A stretch of DNA of 64,000 nucleotides from Bog-113 sp963752695 (lineage in GTDB: Bacteria; Acidobacteriota; Terriglobia; Bryobacterales; Bryobacteraceae): assembly GCA_963752695.1 (NCBI GenBank), contig CAVVZB010000004.1:1-64000 (forward strand), in the 5' to 3' direction. Within the stretch, counting starts at the first letter, position 1; each line of letters begins with the position of its first letter. Of this stretch, positions 16,362-24,813 are shown piece after piece. The notes beneath the pieces were generated by a model. The model was not told where the DNA came from. It ran no database searches and saw only the letters and a program-made list of their open reading frames with translations. The position numbers and the translations under genes were made by a program.

Positions 16362-16865
16362 ATGCAGGTGTTGCAAGCCGGTCGTCATAAGTTCATACTG
16401 CTGGAGTTGGAGGCTGAGACCGTGTCGGAAGTGGCGCGACAGGCGGGCTTTGAGAGTCGCATCCGCGATAGCGAGCGCAGTATCCAGATTGACCTGACCG
16501 CGCTCAATCCGCAGGGTCCATTGCTTCTTTTCGACGCGTCCGACCCTGCCAATCTTGGCTGGTTCTCGCGGTGCCAGTTCTACGTCGATGGCCGCACTGG
16601 CGGAGTCATGCAAACGCCCATCTCGGTGGAGAATAAGCGCGACCGCGCCGGAAACAGCCAAGCCAACTCCATGCGAGTTCGCATCTCGAAAGAGTTGCCG
16701 GTCACCTTTCGCCTGCCTGGAAAACAGCCCATCACCGAGCAGGTGTTCTACGCCCTATTCCAGAACTTTTTGAACGCCCTGATGAAGACTGGCGTTGCGG
16801 TCTGCGGCGGAACGGTGGTCACTCCGCTTGCTGGCCGAACCGAGGGCGTCGGTCCGCGTCATTAG
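16362..16865 (+). CDS. Hypothetical protein
   Basis: A 167-residue soluble protein that I do not recognise. No signal peptide or membrane helix is present. It opens with a beta-rich stretch (HKFILLELEAE) and contains VDGRTGGVMQTPISVENKRDR and a hydrophobic helix (VFYALFQNFLNALMKTG) toward the end. It lies 41 bases after the fucosidase on the same strand and meets phosphomannomutase head-on with a 3-base gap. Coding is supported by codon use and the compact spacing. Confidence 0.6.
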   Translation: MQVLQAGRHKFILLELEAETVSEVARQAGFESRIRDSERSIQIDLTALNPQGPLLLFDASDPANLGWFSRCQFYVDGRTGGVMQTPISVENKRDRAGNSQANSMRVRISKELPVTFRLPGKQPITEQVFYALFQNFLNALMKTGVAVCGGTVVTPLAGRTEGVGPRH

Positions 16866-16868
16866 CTT

Positions 16869-18221
16869 CTAGGACGAAGCCGCCCGCACTACTTCTTCTA
16901 CCTCGTTTTGATATGCGTTCAACAGCTCCGGCGTGGTGGCCTCAAACCGTAGCACCAGGATTGGCTGGGTGTTCGAGGCGCGCACCAATCCCCACCCGTG
17001 CGGAAAATTGATGCGTGCCCCGTCAACATCCAGGGTGTCGTAACGCGTCTCGAAATGCTCCCGGACTTTTCGGACCACCTCGAACTTTTCTTCATCCGGG
17101 CAATCCACTCGCAGCTCGGGAGTGGAAACAGTTTTCGGCAAGTCGGCAAGCTGGTACGAAAGAGGCTTGCCCGAATCCGCCACGATCTCAATTAACCGGC
17201 AAGCGGCATAGAGGGCGTCGTCAAAGCCGAAGTAGCGGTCGGCGAAGAACATGTGACCGCTCATCTCTCCCGCAAGTTCCGCGTGCTCCAGCTTCATCTT
17301 GGCTTTGATCAGAGAGTGCCCGGTCTTCCACATGATGGCGTTTCCACCATGCTTGCGAATATCGTCGTACATCGATTGCGAACACTTCACTTCCCCGATC
17401 ACTGTCGCTCCGGGTTTGCGCGAGAGGATTTCGCGGCTGTACACGATCATGAGCTGATCGCCATAGATGACTGTGCCCTGATCGTCCACCGCGCCGATTC
17501 GGTCCGAATCGCCATCGAACGCGATTCCTAACTCGGCGTCGTGCTTCTTCACAGCGGCTACCAGGTGCTCGAGGTTCTTCGGAACGGTAGGGTCGGGATG
17601 ATGGTTTGGGAAACGGCCATCCATGTCGAAGAACAGCTCGACTGCGTCCACGTTTAGTTGTTCGAGGATGCGGGTCATTACCGGCCCGGCCGTGCCATTT
17701 CCTGCATCGAAGACCACTTTTACGCGGCGCTTGAGGGAAAACTGCGCAACAATCTGGGCCACGTAGGGAGTCACAACATCCACGGGCTGGATTATCCCGG
17801 CGCCGGTAGCAAAGTCCTGCCGTTCCATCAGCTCGCGCAATTCCTGGATCTCGGCCCCGTGAATGGTGGACCGACCGGCCATAATCTTGAACCCGTTGTA
17901 CTCCGCCGGATTGTGACTGCCGGTAATCATCACTCCGCCCGCAACTTCCAGATGGAACACCGAAAAGTAGAGCAGAGGCGTCGGCACCACGCCGATGTCT
18001 AGAACTGCCAGACCGGTCGAAACCACGCCTTGAGAGAGCGCCACGTGCAGACGGTCCGAACTCAGGCGGCAATCGCGCCCCAGAGTAATCTGCTTGGCGC
18101 CCCGCCGAACCAACATGGTTCCGATGGCTTTTCCGAGTTCGACAATGCCCTCGGTAAGCAGTTCGGAATCGGCGATGCCGCGAACGTCATATTCGCGGAA
18201 GATGGTTGATTTCAGCATCAT
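16869..18221 (-). CDS. Phosphomannomutase/phosphoglucomutase
   Basis: A 450-residue alpha-D-phosphohexomutase that interconverts the 1- and 6-phosphates of mannose or glucose for nucleotide-sugar synthesis. All four family loops are visible: the phosphoserine loop TGSHNP (Ser102), the metal loop DGDSDRIG (D234, D236, D238), the sugar-binding loop GEMSGHMFF (~317) and a C-terminal phosphate loop RASNTQP. The start is set at the ATG pair at 18221/18218 because FREYDVRGI is the usual N-terminus; the frame is open to 18425 but the extra part is not family-like. It is divergent from the LysR gene. Confidence 0.93.
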   Translation of the reverse strand: MMLKSTIFREYDVRGIADSELLTEGIVELGKAIGTMLVRRGAKQITLGRDCRLSSDRLHVALSQGVVSTGLAVLDIGVVPTPLLYFSVFHLEVAGGVMITGSHNPAEYNGFKIMAGRSTIHGAEIQELRELMERQDFATGAGIIQPVDVVTPYVAQIVAQFSLKRRVKVVFDAGNGTAGPVMTRILEQLNVDAVELFFDMDGRFPNHHPDPTVPKNLEHLVAAVKKHDAELGIAFDGDSDRIGAVDDQGTVIYGDQLMIVYSREILSRKPGATVIGEVKCSQSMYDDIRKHGGNAIMWKTGHSLIKAKMKLEHAELAGEMSGHMFFADRYFGFDDALYAACRLIEIVADSGKPLSYQLADLPKTVSTPELRVDCPDEEKFEVVRKVREHFETRYDTLDVDGARINFPHGWGLVRASNTQPILVLRFEATTPELLNAYQNEVEEVVRAASS

Positions 18222-18338
18222 AGCGAAGTATAGCGTCTTAACTCCATTAGCCCGGTTACTCAATAGGGGTATCCTGATTTGTCCGCCGCCTGCTTCCGTA
18301 CTAGAATCGGGATACCGGCTTGCAGGATCATCCAAACC

Positions 18339-19280
18339 ATGGATTTCGATCAGCTTCACACATTTCTGGAGATCGTCCGCCTCAAGAGCTTTTCGAAAGC
18401 CGCGCAGACGTGTTTTCGCACCCAACCCGCCATTAGTGCTCAGATCCGCCAGCTGGAGCAGGAGCTAAAGGCCGATCTGTTCGAGCGTTTTGGCAGCCGC
18501 ATCTCGCTGACCATGGCCGGCAAGCTGTTCGCCGAATACGCCGAGCAGATGATGGATATTAAACGCAAGGCGCAGGATACGATCGACGAACTGCAGGTGG
18601 TGCCCCGCGGAGAGCTTGTGATTGCCGCCAACGAGGCGATCTGCATGTATATGCTGCCGGCCGTGTTCTCCGCTTATCGGCAGTTGTTTCCCGCGGTGCA
18701 GTTGCAGGTGAACCGGAGCTACGGGTCGCGCGTAGTAGAAGCCGTGATGGAGAACGTGGCCGACTTCGGGCTAAGGCAGTTGCCGATCACCGAGAAGCGC
18801 GTCCAGGTTATCGACATCTATACCGACGAGGTGCGCGTGATCGTTCCCGCGCGAAATCCGCTGGGCGAGCAGGCGTCGGTGACCTGCGAAGACGCAATCG
18901 CTTATCCGTTGCTGCTGCCCCAGTCCGGCACCACGCGGACCAGACTGGACAGCTGGCTGGAGCCGGTACAGAATCAGATCAAAATCTCGATGGAGCTCGA
19001 TTCCACGGAGATGATGAAGCGATTTGTGATGGCCGGTCTCGGAATCACCTTCCTGGCAACCGTCAATTGCCGCGAAGAACTCGCCGCGGGTAAGGTTCGA
19101 GCAGTGCCCCTGGCCCCGGAACCGATGGTGCGTCAGACTGGGCTGGTTTACCGCAAGGACAAATCGATCTCCAAGGCCGCACAGGGCTTTATCGACGTGA
19201 CGTTGGCCCATTTCGGAGCGGCCCAGGCAGGCGTACAGACGGAAGTGCCGGGCGCTGGGCCGCGGCTCGCGAGTCTTTGA
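18339..19280 (+). CDS. LysR-family transcriptional regulator
   Basis: A 313-residue protein: an N-terminal winged helix-turn-helix (FDQLHTFLEIVRLKSFSKAAQTCFRTQPAISAQIRQLEQEL, residues 2-43 in segments) followed by a periplasmic-binding-protein-like effector domain resembling the CysB/Cbl subgroup. The start at 18339 gives the standard LysR N-terminus; the frame is open further upstream. It stands divergently from phosphomannomutase, separated by 117 bases, and overlaps the following zinc-ribbon gene. The effector and targets are unknown. Confidence 0.92.
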   Translation: MDFDQLHTFLEIVRLKSFSKAAQTCFRTQPAISAQIRQLEQELKADLFERFGSRISLTMAGKLFAEYAEQMMDIKRKAQDTIDELQVVPRGELVIAANEAICMYMLPAVFSAYRQLFPAVQLQVNRSYGSRVVEAVMENVADFGLRQLPITEKRVQVIDIYTDEVRVIVPARNPLGEQASVTCEDAIAYPLLLPQSGTTRTRLDSWLEPVQNQIKISMELDSTEMMKRFVMAGLGITFLATVNCREELAAGKVRAVPLAPEPMVRQTGLVYRKDKSISKAAQGFIDVTLAHFGAAQAGVQTEVPGAGPRLASL

Positions 19281-19690
19281 AAGGCGCATCCGTGATCTGC
19301 CCGTCTTGCCAGGAAAGCTACTCAGTGACGGCGCGGCTGTGTCCTCATTGCGGCGCGCGCATCTGGAAGATGAATTACGGCTTAATCAAAACCTCCTGTG
19401 TGCTCATTGCCGCGGATGATGTCCAGGCCGTATACTCGTCTCTGCTCGACGTGCCGGCGCCTTTGAGAAAGCGCCTGGAAGCATCTACGACCGGAAAATA
19501 TTCCGGCACCGTGGTGATTGCTGATCGGCGCGGGAAAGAAGAAATCGAAAAGGCGTCGCGGTTGCAGCGTATTCCCCCGTCCGGTCCCGTACCCCAAGCC
19601 GGCGTCCATTGGAATCACGTCTGGCCGGCGCTGATTGCCTTAACCATTGGAGCGGCTGGCACGTGGCTCGCTTTCCTCTCCCGCTGGTAG
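19277..19690 (+). CDS. Zinc-ribbon membrane protein, unknown function
   Basis: A 137-residue protein with an N-terminal zinc ribbon (CPSCQESYSVTARLCPHCG, two CxxC pairs) and a single C-terminal membrane helix (HVWPALIALTIGAAGTWLAF). Its TTG start overlaps the TGA of the LysR gene (TTGA), which points to translational coupling. The middle part (VLIAADDVQAVYSSLLDVPAPLRKRL) resembles no family I know. It is probably a tail-anchored inner-membrane protein facing the cytoplasm. Confidence 0.6.
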   Translation: MKGASVICPSCQESYSVTARLCPHCGARIWKMNYGLIKTSCVLIAADDVQAVYSSLLDVPAPLRKRLEASTTGKYSGTVVIADRRGKEEIEKASRLQRIPPSGPVPQAGVHWNHVWPALIALTIGAAGTWLAFLSRW

Positions 19691-19694
19691 CCCA

Positions 19695-20039
19695 ATGAGC
19701 AGCGGCGGGAGCATCACTGATTTCAACACCGGATCAAGGGGAACTTGCCACGAGGTACACATTGAGGGGATGCATCTCAACGTGGAATCTTCCATAGCCT
19801 TCCCGCTTGGAGCCGCTGTCCGGGTTGAGTTCGGTAATCGGCTCTGGATGGGTCCGGTTTGCTGTTGTGAGCCGGCTGGCGATCGGTTCGCGTTGGAAAT
19901 CGAGGTGGAAGCCGCGCTGAATGACGTGGCGAACGTGGAGGAGTTGGCGGCGCGCTTCCGGCATGAACGAAGTCTCAACCGTCATTCGGGTTACACACCG
20001 GCGCCGCAAGGTACACGAAGGGATATCGAAAAGAGCTGA
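19695..20039 (+). CDS. PilZ-like small protein
   Basis: A 114-residue protein starting at the ATG at 19695, four bases after the zinc-ribbon gene. The pattern TGSRGTCHEVHIEGMHLNVESSIAFPLGAAVRVEF ... RFALEIEVE is like the beta-barrel of PilZ domains (short strands, 'hIEGMHLNV' in place of the D/NxSxxG motif). The canonical RxxxR c-di-GMP motif is not evident, so nucleotide binding is doubtful. It abuts rmlD directly. Low-to-moderate confidence in the fold. Confidence 0.5.
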   Translation: MSSGGSITDFNTGSRGTCHEVHIEGMHLNVESSIAFPLGAAVRVEFGNRLWMGPVCCCEPAGDRFALEIEVEAALNDVANVEELAARFRHERSLNRHSGYTPAPQGTRRDIEKS

Positions 20040-20912
20040 ATGAGTTATCGAGTGATGGTGTTTGGCGCGGCCGGCCAATTGGGAATCGAGATCGGACGCA
20101 GCGCCGAAAAGCATGGGTTTGCGGTACGTCGTCTAGATCGCAATGAATTGGATATTATTGACGCCCGTAGCGTAGAAGAGACGATCGCGGCGTTCGATCC
20201 GCAATTCGTCTTTAACTGCGCCGCTTACAACCAGGTGGATGTAGCGGAAGCCGAGCCTCAATTGGCGTACACCGCGAATGCGCTGGGCGTGCGGAACCTG
20301 GCTGTAGCGTGCAGGCAAAACGATGCCGTGCTGATTCATTTCTCGACCGATTATGTCTTTGACGGTACTGCCGGCCGGCCCTACACGGAAACCGACTCAA
20401 CGCACCCATTGGGCGCCTACGCGGTATCCAAGCTCGCTGGTGAATTGTATGTGCAGGCCTATCTTGATCGGGAAATCATCATCCGCACTTCGGGTGTGTT
20501 TGGGCCAGCCGCGTTGCGCACCAATCGAGGCAATTTCGTGGAGCTCATGCTGCGAATGGCGGCAAACGGACAAACCATTCGCGTAGTGGACGATCATGTG
20601 GCCTCACCCACTTACGCGCCCCTGCTCGCAGAGCGAGCCGTGGAACTGGCTACGCGCGGGGAAAAGGGAATTTTCCACGTAGGCGGCGGTACGGTGATCT
20701 CCTGGTACGATTACGCGCGGCTAATTTTCCAACTGAAAGGCATAACGCCGGACCTGCATCCAACCACGGAGCGTGAGTACCGCACTCCCGCGCGACGGCC
20801 CAAGTTCTCAGCGTTGGCCAATACCCGGATCGATGCGTTGGGTATTGAGAAAATGCCTCCGCTAGCTGAAGCACTCCAGCTTTACCTGGACGCTCGCAAG
20901 CGCTATCTCTGA
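20040..20912 (+). CDS. rmlD: dTDP-4-dehydrorhamnose reductase
   Basis: A 290-residue NAD(P)H-dependent SDR that makes dTDP-L-rhamnose in the last step of the pathway. It shows the Rossmann motif VFGAAGQLG (residues 7-15), the substrate signature STDYVFDG and the catalytic YAVSK (Tyr and Lys). It begins one base after the PilZ-like gene. The partner genes rmlA, rmlB and rmlC are not in the window; phosphomannomutase nearby fits a cell-surface polysaccharide theme. It converges with a VWFA gene two bases away. Confidence 0.9.
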   Translation: MSYRVMVFGAAGQLGIEIGRSAEKHGFAVRRLDRNELDIIDARSVEETIAAFDPQFVFNCAAYNQVDVAEAEPQLAYTANALGVRNLAVACRQNDAVLIHFSTDYVFDGTAGRPYTETDSTHPLGAYAVSKLAGELYVQAYLDREIIIRTSGVFGPAALRTNRGNFVELMLRMAANGQTIRVVDDHVASPTYAPLLAERAVELATRGEKGIFHVGGGTVISWYDYARLIFQLKGITPDLHPTTEREYRTPARRPKFSALANTRIDALGIEKMPPLAEALQLYLDARKRYL

Positions 20913-20914
20913 GC

Positions 20915-22054
20915 TTATAGATTGTCGTTTGGCATGGCGTAATAGCCCTTGCGTGCTTGCACTTTCAGATCGCGATCTTTGGCGCGAATCTCGATCTTGC
21001 GATACGATCCGTCCCGCCGCGAATTGGTCGGCGTGTACCCGATCGCATACTGTGTTCGCATCTCCTGCTGCAATTCGTCGAAGATCTTATCGAGCGAATT
21101 GCGGCCGCCCACGTCGAACACGCGCCCGCCGGTGTCCCCCGACATTTGCGATAAATAGCTCCGGCCGCCGCCCCCGAATGAGTAGCCCCCGCCACCCCGG
21201 CGGTAATGATCGACGTAATAGATGCTGTAGATTACTACGTCGGATTTCTGGGCTGCTTCGATGGCCTTCTTGATCGAGAGCCGGCTGCCCTCGTCGTCCC
21301 CGTCAGTAATGACGACGATCGTCTTGCGTCCCGCTTCTTTCGCTAAGCGATCGGAGGCGGCCAAATAGATTGCGTCATAAAGGACGGTCCCTGCCTGGTG
21401 GGTTGCGGTCGGGACAGGCCCATCCGTGATCCCAGAAAATCCGAAATTTGGCTTCAGATTGTCGAGCCCACGATGCAGCATCGCTTTGGAATTAGTAATA
21501 TCCTGCAGCAGTTCGGTATCCGCGCCAAAGCTGAGAATGAACGCTTCGTCCTTGGGGCGCAACACGGAATCGAGAAACGCCGAGCCGGCCCGCTGCTCCA
21601 CCTGAATCAAATTTTCCTGACTGCGGCTCACATCGACGAGCAAGCCTATGGTGAGCGGCAGGTTCGCTTCGCGGGAGAAATATTTGACAGTCTGCGGCTT
21701 TCCGTCCTCAAACAGCTCAAAATCGTCTTTGGTGAGGTTGGCAATCAGGCCGTTATGCTTGTCGCGCACAGAAGCCATGATGTTGACCACATTGACCCCT
21801 GCGTTGAACGTCGGGGTCTCATCCTCGCCGGTGCTAGCTTGCGGTTTTGCTGGCGGCGTGTCCACCTCGCCGGACCGGGGGCCATCTGCGGGCCGAGAGC
21901 GGCGGCTTGGAATGGGCGTGGAGTCGGTCGCGGAGTTTTTCGCGGGGCGGTCGGCGCTATCGCCAAACAGCGGTCCATCATGTGAGCCTGACTGCGCCCA
22001 CAGCCCCGCCAGGACAAGGGCCGATCCAAATACCCCGAAAGCGAGTGGCTTCAT
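20915..22054 (-). CDS. Secreted VWFA-related acidobacterial protein, intact MIDAS
   Basis: A 379-residue exported protein with a signal peptide (LAFGVFGSALVLAGLWAQSG), a low-complexity linker to about residue 85, then the VWFA-related domain common in Acidobacteriota (VNIMASVRDKHNGLIANLTKDDFELFEDGKPQ). The metal-ion site is intact: DVSRS near residue 148 and ITDGDDEGS near residue 248. The end TQYAIGYTPTNSRRDGSYRKIEI ... ARKGYYA is also typical. It should bind a protein or surface ligand. A glycine/tyrosine-rich loop (RRGGGGYSFGGGGRSY) follows the MIDAS. Function unknown. Confidence 0.85.
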   Translation of the reverse strand: MKPLAFGVFGSALVLAGLWAQSGSHDGPLFGDSADRPAKNSATDSTPIPSRRSRPADGPRSGEVDTPPAKPQASTGEDETPTFNAGVNVVNIMASVRDKHNGLIANLTKDDFELFEDGKPQTVKYFSREANLPLTIGLLVDVSRSQENLIQVEQRAGSAFLDSVLRPKDEAFILSFGADTELLQDITNSKAMLHRGLDNLKPNFGFSGITDGPVPTATHQAGTVLYDAIYLAASDRLAKEAGRKTIVVITDGDDEGSRLSIKKAIEAAQKSDVVIYSIYYVDHYRRGGGGYSFGGGGRSYLSQMSGDTGGRVFDVGGRNSLDKIFDELQQEMRTQYAIGYTPTNSRRDGSYRKIEIRAKDRDLKVQARKGYYAMPNDNL

Positions 22055-22145
22055 ATAATTATGTTTTCACAGACGCTGGCCGCTGGCGCCGTGTTTCAGC
22101 GGAATCGCGCGGAAGTGTCGGGAAAGGCAGTGTATTTCAGAGGCT

Positions 22146-22748
22146 ATGCGGGAAGCGCTCGATCATTTACAAAGAGATCCGGTGATGGCGGAAATAATCG
22201 CCCAAGTTGGCGATTTCGGGATCACCTACCGCCCGCCGCTCTTCGAATCACTGGTTCGGTCCATCGTGTCCCAGCAGATTTCGACCAAAGTGGCTCGCGT
22301 ATTCATGGAGCGGCTGGTGGCGCGCATGCCCGGCGGGGTCATAACGCCTGAAGCGATATTGCGGATGCGAGTGGCAACCATGCGGAAGATGGGTTTCTCG
22401 GCAGCTAAGACCGAGTACATCCGCGATCTAGCCCGAATGACAGTGAGCGGGGAACTGGACTTCTCATCGCTGCCAGCCATGTCCGATGAGGAGGTTGTGG
22501 AGCGGCTGGTGCGGGTCAAAGGCATCGGTGTTTGGACCGCTCACATGTTCCTCATGTTTGCGCTGCGGCGGCCCGACATCCTCCCGGTCGGCGACCTGGG
22601 TGTCCGCGCGGCGATGCGAAAGGCTTACGGCCTGGAAGCCTTGCCCACCCCCGCGGAAATGGAGCAAATCGCGCTGCACTGGCGGCCTTGGTGTTCGGTG
22701 GCCTGCTGGTATTTATGGAGGAGTCTCGATGGAACCGCGCAAATCTGA
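22146..22748 (+). CDS. DNA-3-methyladenine glycosylase II, AlkA-type
   Basis: A 200-residue HhH-GPD base-excision repair enzyme that removes alkylated purines. The helix-hairpin-helix is LVRVKGIGVWTA (residues 121-132) and the catalytic aspartate is D150 in LPVGDLGVR. QQISTKVARVF near residue 43 is the conserved N-terminal helix. It lacks the AlkA N-terminal domain and the C-terminal iron-sulfur cluster of endonuclease III. Its 3' end overlaps the GNAT gene by 20 bases. Confidence 0.9.
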   Translation: MREALDHLQRDPVMAEIIAQVGDFGITYRPPLFESLVRSIVSQQISTKVARVFMERLVARMPGGVITPEAILRMRVATMRKMGFSAAKTEYIRDLARMTVSGELDFSSLPAMSDEEVVERLVRVKGIGVWTAHMFLMFALRRPDILPVGDLGVRAAMRKAYGLEALPTPAEMEQIALHWRPWCSVACWYLWRSLDGTAQI

Positions 22749-23463
22749 CGTGTCGGCGGAGACCCGCGTCACTCTACCAGTGGGCGAACTGGTAAACACG
22801 ACACCTGCGAAGCGTCCCCAGCCGGTACGTCTGACAGGACAGTTCGTCGATGTGGCCCCGCTGGACGCGCTCGCGCACGCGAACGCACTTTGGGAGCGAT
22901 CGAGCGGCGTCGAGAACCACGGGCTTTACGCGTACCTGTTTCAGGGGCCGTTTGCCGAACGGGAAGACTTCGAGGCACACATCGTAGCCAGCGCGGCGTC
23001 CCGCGATCCGCTGTTCTTTGCCGTGGAGGACAAGCACTCGGGCCAGGCCGTCGGGCATGCCACTCTGATGCGCATTGAGCCCGTCCACCGCGTGATCGAG
23101 GTGGGTAACATCCTGTTCACTCCCGCATTGCAGCGTTCCCCGGGCGCAACCGAGGCGATGTACCTGATGGCTAAACACGTTTTCGAGGATCTCGGTTACC
23201 GGCGGTACGAATGGAAGTGCAACGCTCTAAATGAGCCGTCGCGGCGAGCGGCTCTGCGCTATGGGTTCGAATTCGAGGGCATTTTCCGACAGCACATGAT
23301 CGTCAAAGGCCGTAGCCGTGACACGGCCTGGTACGCCATGCTCGATTCGGAATGGCCTGCTTGCAAGCGCGCGTTCGAAGCCTGGCTCGATCCATCGAAC
23401 TTCGACGCAACAGGACAGCAGAAGCAGCGCCTGGCCGAGCTTCGCGACGCGTCCCGCGGTTAG
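22729..23463 (+). CDS. GNAT acetyltransferase, RimJ/RimL type
   Basis: A 244-residue protein. The ATG at 22729 follows GGAGGAG and overlaps the end of the alkA-like gene; the longer frame is a shadow of that gene. The RimJ/RimL-like GNAT fold is seen in VRLTGQFVDVAPLDALAHANALW, GHATLMRIEPVHRVIEVGNILFTPALQ and CNALNEPSRRAALRYGFEFEG, the latter being the acetyl-CoA-binding end. Such enzymes acetylate protein N-termini or small amines; the substrate here is not known. It converges with lepB with a 4-base overlap. Confidence 0.87.
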   Translation: MEPRKSDVSAETRVTLPVGELVNTTPAKRPQPVRLTGQFVDVAPLDALAHANALWERSSGVENHGLYAYLFQGPFAEREDFEAHIVASAASRDPLFFAVEDKHSGQAVGHATLMRIEPVHRVIEVGNILFTPALQRSPGATEAMYLMAKHVFEDLGYRRYEWKCNALNEPSRRAALRYGFEFEGIFRQHMIVKGRSRDTAWYAMLDSEWPACKRAFEAWLDPSNFDATGQQKQRLAELRDASRG

Positions 23464-24182
23464 TTGCGCACTAGGCGCATAGTCCGGTCCCAACGCGTCT
23501 TCGTGAAGAAGTGTGTGGCCAGATCGAACACGTGCCGGACGTTGACGAAGTCGGTAAGCTCGTTCTCGCCCGCTTGGTACGACCACCACACCAGCACCGG
23601 TTTGCCCACGATGTTAGCGGCGGGAACCAATCCCCAATATCGGCTATCGAGCGAGTTGTCGCGATTGTCGCCCATGACGAAATAGTTGCCTTCCGGCACG
23701 CGCAGTTCCCCATCTCTCACGCAGCAATCGAGCATGTTGTCAAGCAGGCGGGCGGATCCGGGCGTCAACTCACCCGGCTCGGGCGCGCCCTGCGGAAAGT
23801 TGTCGCGGTAAGCGTTAGCCGGGAAGATATGCTGCGCGTAAGGCTCGGTCAGGCGTGCGCCGTTGCGGAAGACCTCTTTATCGTGGAGGTGAATGCGATC
23901 GCCCGGCAGGCCGACAACACGCTTCACGTACATTTCTTGCGGATTGACGGGGTAACGGAACACCACGATGCTGCCTCGCTCGATCGGTTCATACGGGAGC
24001 AGCCGGCTGCTCCACCCGCCTGTCGGAGCATAGGCCATCCTGTCCACCAGAACGTGATCGCCCGTCATCAGCGTGCTTTCCATGGAGCCCGAGGGAATCA
24101 CGAAAGGCTGCGCGATGGTGGACGTCGCGAAGATCAGCACGATGAAGTTGAATATCCATTCGGTGAGAGCTGTGAGTCGCAT
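23460..24182 (-). CDS. lepB: Signal peptidase I
   Basis: A 240-residue membrane protease that cleaves Sec signal peptides. One N-terminal helix (WIFNFIVLIFATSTIAQPF) is followed by the catalytic serine in IPSGSMESTL (Ser33) and the general-base lysine in MYVKRVVGLPGD (Lys87). Box E reads GDNRDNSLDSRYWG. The start at 24182 is preferred over a frame extending to 24254, which would overlap the divergent gene. Only 19 bases separate it from that gene, so their promoters must lie inside each other's 5' ends. Confidence 0.95.
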   Translation of the reverse strand: MRLTALTEWIFNFIVLIFATSTIAQPFVIPSGSMESTLMTGDHVLVDRMAYAPTGGWSSRLLPYEPIERGSIVVFRYPVNPQEMYVKRVVGLPGDRIHLHDKEVFRNGARLTEPYAQHIFPANAYRDNFPQGAPEPGELTPGSARLLDNMLDCCVRDGELRVPEGNYFVMGDNRDNSLDSRYWGLVPAANIVGKPVLVWWSYQAGENELTDFVNVRHVFDLATHFFTKTRWDRTMRLVRN

Positions 24183-24201
24183 TCGGTAGACTTTTACGTA
24201 A

Positions 24202-24813
24202 ATGCGTGTCGCGGTGTTCCCTTCGCTTTGGCTCGGCTTTGTCTGCAGCCTCACGGTATGCCATGCCGACCCCCGCGCGAAGGCTGCCGACTACCCGGCG
24301 CACGCCGAGTCGGCGCATGTCGCCATCGGCGCCGAGTATCTGGTTCATAGCTTCTCAAATGGGCGGCAGACCTATGTCATCCCGCAGTATTTGGTCGTCG
24401 ATACGGCCGTCTATCCGCATGGTCCGCTCGTAATCAAGCCGGGAAACTTCAAGCTGGTATTAAACAACAACCTGGTGTTAACGCCGCAGGACGCGCACAT
24501 GGTGGCGTACTCGCTCAAGACTTTGAACTATCTGGATTCCGGCCAATCGCATGGCGGCGGTCAGTTTCCGGGCGACACCCGGGGATCCACGCCGCGCGCG
24601 CCGACGCAAGCTCCCGACCCGGCTCACCCCGAGCGCGATCCGGACGAAACTGCGGATGCCGCGTTGGTCAGGACGGTTCTGCAAGAAGGCGAGTTTCACA
24701 GTCCGCAAAGCGGATTCCTCTATTTCCCGTTCGAAGGCAAGACAAAGAAAATCAAGTCCGCCGATCTGGTCTATTCGGACGGTGCCGGAGAACTCACAGT
24801 GAAGCTGTTTTAG
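24202..24813 (+). CDS. Secreted hypothetical protein
   Basis: A 203-residue protein with a signal peptide (VAVFPSLWLGFVCSLTVCHA). The mature part begins with a conserved-looking block (HVAIGAEYLVHSFSNGRQTYVIPQYLVVDTAVYP), has a proline-rich linker (TPRAPTQAPDPAHPERDP, ~residues 133-150) and ends with a beta-rich segment (SGFLYFPFEGKTKKIKSADLVY). I recognise no family. It converges with an alpha/beta hydrolase with a 20-base overlap of coding ends. Confidence 0.65.
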   Translation: MRVAVFPSLWLGFVCSLTVCHADPRAKAADYPAHAESAHVAIGAEYLVHSFSNGRQTYVIPQYLVVDTAVYPHGPLVIKPGNFKLVLNNNLVLTPQDAHMVAYSLKTLNYLDSGQSHGGGQFPGDTRGSTPRAPTQAPDPAHPERDPDETADAALVRTVLQEGEFHSPQSGFLYFPFEGKTKKIKSADLVYSDGAGELTVKLF

